Shown: piece after piece, positions 61,318 through 64,000 of the stretch
Position numbering within the stretch: position 1 is the stretch's first letter
How the letters are laid out: each line of letters opens with the position of its first letter
From: Salinibaculum litoreum
Lineage (GTDB): Archaea; Halobacteriota; Halobacteria; Halobacteriales; Haloarculaceae
Length of the DNA stretch: 64,000 nt
Assembly: GCA_009789175.1 (NCBI GenBank)
Contig: CP046866.1
Location: forward strand, 806,001 to 870,000
Direction of reading: 5' to 3'
Made by a program: the position numbers and the translations under genes
Notes under the pieces: model-generated
The model's input: the letters and a program-made list of their open reading frames with translations, nothing else
The model's database searches: none
What the model was told of the DNA's origin: nothing

Positions 61318-61330
61318 GTGATTTAATCAC
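61318..61330 (+). promoter_or_regulatory. Palindromic promoter element of the large helicase gene
   Basis: GTGATTTAATCAC (arms GTGATT/AATCAC, one central T) lies 23-35 nt before the ATG at 61353, where a TATA box is expected; TTTAAT in its centre could be that box. An operator overlapping the promoter would allow repression. Confidence 0.5.
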
Positions 61331-61352
61331 TCCCCCTCTCAACAGCAAACCA

Positions 61353-64000
61353 ATGGACACCCCTCAGGATATACTAGATGGCGCAGTCGATAGGGCTGCG
61401 GAAGTTACGTGGTGGAACCGTCAGATGACGAAATTAAACGAAGTAGATGATGTCACCAATGCGGATGAATTCGTTTCTGACGGCATTATCGAACAAAAAG
61501 GACCGTACGTCGAGTTCGTAGATGCCCCCAAGTTCCACAATCAATCTGCTGCTCAGTTTCTGACTGGGCTAAATTACGACGAGCAGATAATCGACGCGAT
61601 GACAGCGGAACTGTTCGGTGGTGACGAGAATGGATCACTCTATCAACACCAGGCAGAGACAATCGAAGCAATACACAGGGACACGAACGATAATATTCTG
61701 GCTGTCCCGACAGCAACGGGGAAGACTGAGTCGTTCTTTCTGCCGATTCTCGACCACTGCCTCTCCTGCGACGAAGAGGGATTAAAATCGATTGTCGTCT
61801 ACCCGATGAAAACACTGGGTGTCGATCAGCTGAATCGGTTCATCTCCTATCTCGACCAAATAAACCGATATCGGGACCCAAGCGAACGCATCACAATCGG
61901 CATCTGGGACTCAGACACGCCCACAAGAGTCGGGACGAGGGAGTATGAGATCGAGATAGGTTCGTACGTTCGTGGACTTGAGTGCCCACGTGAAGACGAC
62001 GAAAAGCTGCGGATTCTCAGTGACATGAGTGTCGGGACAGATGACCACCAGTATCCGTGGATCCGAGTCACGCGGGACAGTATCAGGCAAGGGGTTGACA
62101 TACTCCTGACCGGCCCGGAAGCACTGGATTACATGTTCGTTAGCGATAACGAAGAGACGCGTGGGTTGCTTGGCTCACAAGCCGGTGAGATGCCAGTAGA
62201 ACACATCGTCTTCGACGAAGCACACGTCTGGAGTGGGATTCAAGGAGCCGCCGTGTCGCTACTGTCACAACGTCTGAAAACATTCTACTCGGACCGGGAC
62301 CCGCAGATTACGATGGTTTCTGCAACTGTGGATAACCCGGCAGAGTTAGCAGCAGATCTGACACTGTCCGACGAGTCGGATATCAACTCGATAGAGTTCA
62401 CCCCACGAGAGTTCTCAGCGACAGGAACCCCAGAGTTCAAGCGACTCGCACCCACGCAAGTCGATGATCTTATTCAGGCGCTCGCACTCGCGCATGCTCT
62501 GGAAATAGACGAGCAAACGTTCGAGGAAGAGTATGGCCTGGAGAACGCACTCACAACGCTGCGGGAGGTTGGACTCCTCTCTTCGGGTCAGGATGTGCGG
62601 CTCACAGAGGCTGCTGGTGAGTGGTTAACTGGTCCTATCGATACTGCCATCTCACGTGCTATTGACGACGTCGAGAGTTTGGTTAGCCCGGCAGATGTCG
62701 TGACGAGCGACGAGGGCCGCTCGCGCGTCGTGCGTCGTGTGATGGAGAACAGTGGGACACAGACCGAGTGGTACGATTTTGTCCTTGATGCCGTCCCGGA
62801 AGTCGCGGCGTTCGCTGGTTGGTTCGATGAGGGGACCACGGGTGTCGTCGAGTTCAAACACTACGACGAGCTGTACGAGCGAGTTGAGCAGGCTGGAGTC
62901 GCCAACCCTGATGGTATATTGCAGACGGTAATGGCATTTGGCCGACTGGCAGGGATTGTTACCGAAAAATATCACAGCTTCCTGAAACCACCTGGTCAGG
63001 TTTACTGGTGTCGTGACTGTGAAATCGTCACCCGGAACAGCCGTTGCCAAGAGTGTGGTGCAAGCCTGCCAGAGATGCAATTCTGTCGCAACTGTCACCA
63101 GCCACATGTCGAAGTTCCATCGGACGATGATGGTTCGTTCGTTCCCGTTGGTGCGTTTGCGTCTAGAGGCGGGACGTCTACGTCTGATCAGTGTCCTGGG
63201 TGTGGGGATAATCCGAGGCTGCACGACATTGGAGTCCCGACGGCATCACTCCTGTCGTACATGTTGACTGAAGTCTGTCGAGTGTCACCGTCGAAAAAGA
63301 CTCTCGTATTCTCTGACTCTCGGAGTACTGCCGAATCAGTCGGCGACCGAATTATCGAGACAGAGTATGGGTTGATGGCTGAGACACTGTACGTACAGGA
63401 ACTCATTGAACGTGGAGGACAGGCAGACAACTACGAACTGTTCCAAGCGGTCGGCGAGCGGCTCCGGAAAGAGTACTGGGAGCCGTTACTCCAGAACCAG
63501 ATGGATCGCGACGGCAAGGCGTACAACTTCTTGCACACGCTGCGCGAGGATATCGACCACCATGCGATGCTATCCAATTGTAGTCATCTTCTAGACAGCG
63601 CGATGGTGACTGCTGATGTGGTCTATGATACCGACGATGTCGAGGAATTCCTCGTCGGACACGCGCTCTACACCTTCTTCGTCACAAACTCTGGTGTTTC
63701 ATTCACCAAATCACGAATCTCCTTCGACGGCGTCACGCGCCAGAAGTTGATTGACCGAATCGAAACACGCACTGGGTTCAACCGTCGAGTCATCGAAACC
63801 CATCTGGACGATTGCCTTCGGAATCTTCTGGAATCGGGTATCATCGGAGAAGCCCCGTGGGACGAAATCCGGCAGAAAATCAATAGCTCGACTCAAGGCG
63901 AGGATGTCAAAAGCGGTGTCTTTGATTTCATTGAGGAGGCCCGAGAGACGGCGATTGATCACGAGTTGACGGATGAACCCGAGAGTGGTGTCTTCACGAG
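61353..64000 (+). CDS. Large DEAH helicase with zinc ribbons (YprA/DrmA/DpdJ-like), 3' partial
   Basis: The frame is open for 882 codons and continues past the window. The first RecA domain has Walker A P119-TATGKT and DEAH at 288-291 (VFDEAHVWSG) and the SAT motif MVSATVD. A cysteine-rich region holds two or more zinc ribbons (C553, C556, C565, C568, C578, C581, later CPGCG). The second RecA domain starts near residue 648 (KKTLVFSDSRSTAESV). This layout is shared by YprA/MrfA helicases and by helicases of DISARM (DrmA) and Dpd (DpdJ) defence systems. Choice among these needs the missing end and neighbours. Confidence 0.82.
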   Translation, partial: MDTPQDILDGAVDRAAEVTWWNRQMTKLNEVDDVTNADEFVSDGIIEQKGPYVEFVDAPKFHNQSAAQFLTGLNYDEQIIDAMTAELFGGDENGSLYQHQAETIEAIHRDTNDNILAVPTATGKTESFFLPILDHCLSCDEEGLKSIVVYPMKTLGVDQLNRFISYLDQINRYRDPSERITIGIWDSDTPTRVGTREYEIEIGSYVRGLECPREDDEKLRILSDMSVGTDDHQYPWIRVTRDSIRQGVDILLTGPEALDYMFVSDNEETRGLLGSQAGEMPVEHIVFDEAHVWSGIQGAAVSLLSQRLKTFYSDRDPQITMVSATVDNPAELAADLTLSDESDINSIEFTPREFSATGTPEFKRLAPTQVDDLIQALALAHALEIDEQTFEEEYGLENALTTLREVGLLSSGQDVRLTEAAGEWLTGPIDTAISRAIDDVESLVSPADVVTSDEGRSRVVRRVMENSGTQTEWYDFVLDAVPEVAAFAGWFDEGTTGVVEFKHYDELYERVEQAGVANPDGILQTVMAFGRLAGIVTEKYHSFLKPPGQVYWCRDCEIVTRNSRCQECGASLPEMQFCRNCHQPHVEVPSDDDGSFVPVGAFASRGGTSTSDQCPGCGDNPRLHDIGVPTASLLSYMLTEVCRVSPSKKTLVFSDSRSTAESVGDRIIETEYGLMAETLYVQELIERGGQADNYELFQAVGERLRKEYWEPLLQNQMDRDGKAYNFLHTLREDIDHHAMLSNCSHLLDSAMVTADVVYDTDDVEEFLVGHALYTFFVTNSGVSFTKSRISFDGVTRQKLIDRIETRTGFNRRVIETHLDDCLRNLLESGIIGEAPWDEIRQKINSSTQGEDVKSGVFDFIEEARETAIDHELTDEPESGVFT

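Larger units (their letters stand above)
61047..61352. other. AT-rich regulatory region before the large helicase
   Basis: These 306 bases hold no credible gene. They contain several TATA-like stretches (for example around 61181-61192), a hairpin (61265-61289) and an odd palindrome at the promoter position (61318-61330). Confidence 0.5.

Noticed and set aside
61175-61360. 61-residue minus-strand frame upstream of the large helicase
   Set aside because: Overlaps the helicase start and promoter; AT-rich chance frame.
1-64000. CRISPR array
   Set aside because: No run of regularly spaced direct repeats was seen on either strand.
1-64000. rRNA genes or a replication origin
   Set aside because: No rRNA-like sequence, no Cdc6/Orc1 gene and no cluster of origin-recognition boxes was noticed.

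Overview
The window is a piece of a haloarchaeal chromosome (class Halobacteria; genus not decided). The evidence is the archaeal core genes (aEF-1 beta, L21e, RpoF, L7Ae, S28e, L24e, TmcA, class-I-type GluRS of archaeal form, ThyX), very acidic proteins, high GC in the backbone, haloarchaea-restricted families (HalX response regulator, two-subunit thiolase with an OB-fold partner, haloarchaeal Tat lipoproteins) and TATA boxes about 25-30 nt before start codons, implying mostly leaderless mRNAs.

Backbone, 1-49912. Positions 1-4543 hold a translation/RNA cluster: small zinc-finger protein, aEF-1 beta, L21e, RpoF, a DUF655 protein, RsmA and a HemK-type methylase. Two MetE-like genes follow (4627-6731), then two paralogous Tat lipoproteins. 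At 8915-11316 a thiolase, its OB-fold subunit and an acetoacetyl-CoA reductase form a PHA-precursor module. At 11496-15672 lies the archaeal pentose-bisphosphate (AMP/nucleoside salvage) set: ribose-1,5-bisphosphate isomerase, a PfkB sugar kinase and form III RuBisCO. The PfkB gene carries an in-frame TGA at codon 49. A hemerythrin/acyl-CoA-synthetase fusion with a degenerate ATP loop and no C-terminal domain sits at 16392-18254. A penicillin-acylase-family hydrolase, a frameshifted Tat-type gene and the L7Ae-S28e-L24e-Ndk operon follow. TmcA, a GNAT regulator, the Fix/ETF electron-transfer operon with a nearby zinc-type ferredoxin, and GluRS fill 24115-34980. From 35107 to 49770 there are signalling genes (two histidine kinases, HalX plus a RecA-like protein), photolyase, superoxide dismutase, ThyX, a YdiJ-type FAD/Fe-S oxidase and a membrane-anchored helix-turn-helix protein.

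Genomic island, 49913-64000 and beyond. Base composition drops sharply right after a tRNA-Glu(CTC) gene (49838-49912), the probable integration site. The island starts with a winged-helix regulator and a tyrosine integrase, which is cut off by an ISH3-family element (52151-53525). The other side of that element cuts off an UPF1/DNA2-like helicase, and the two flanks share no target duplication, so the element marks a deletion or recombination scar. A VWA-domain protein and a complete preQ0 operon follow (QueD, QueE, type I GTP cyclohydrolase FolE, QueC), then a small OB/TRAM-like protein, a membrane gene split by an IS6-family element with a perfect 8-bp target duplication, and the first 882 codons of a large DEAH helicase with zinc ribbons that runs off the window.

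The most interesting hypothesis is that the preQ0 operon and the large helicase belong to a mobile 7-deazaguanine DNA-modification or defence system (Dpd-like). The base-exchange enzyme (DpdA/TGT-like) that would prove this is not inside the window.
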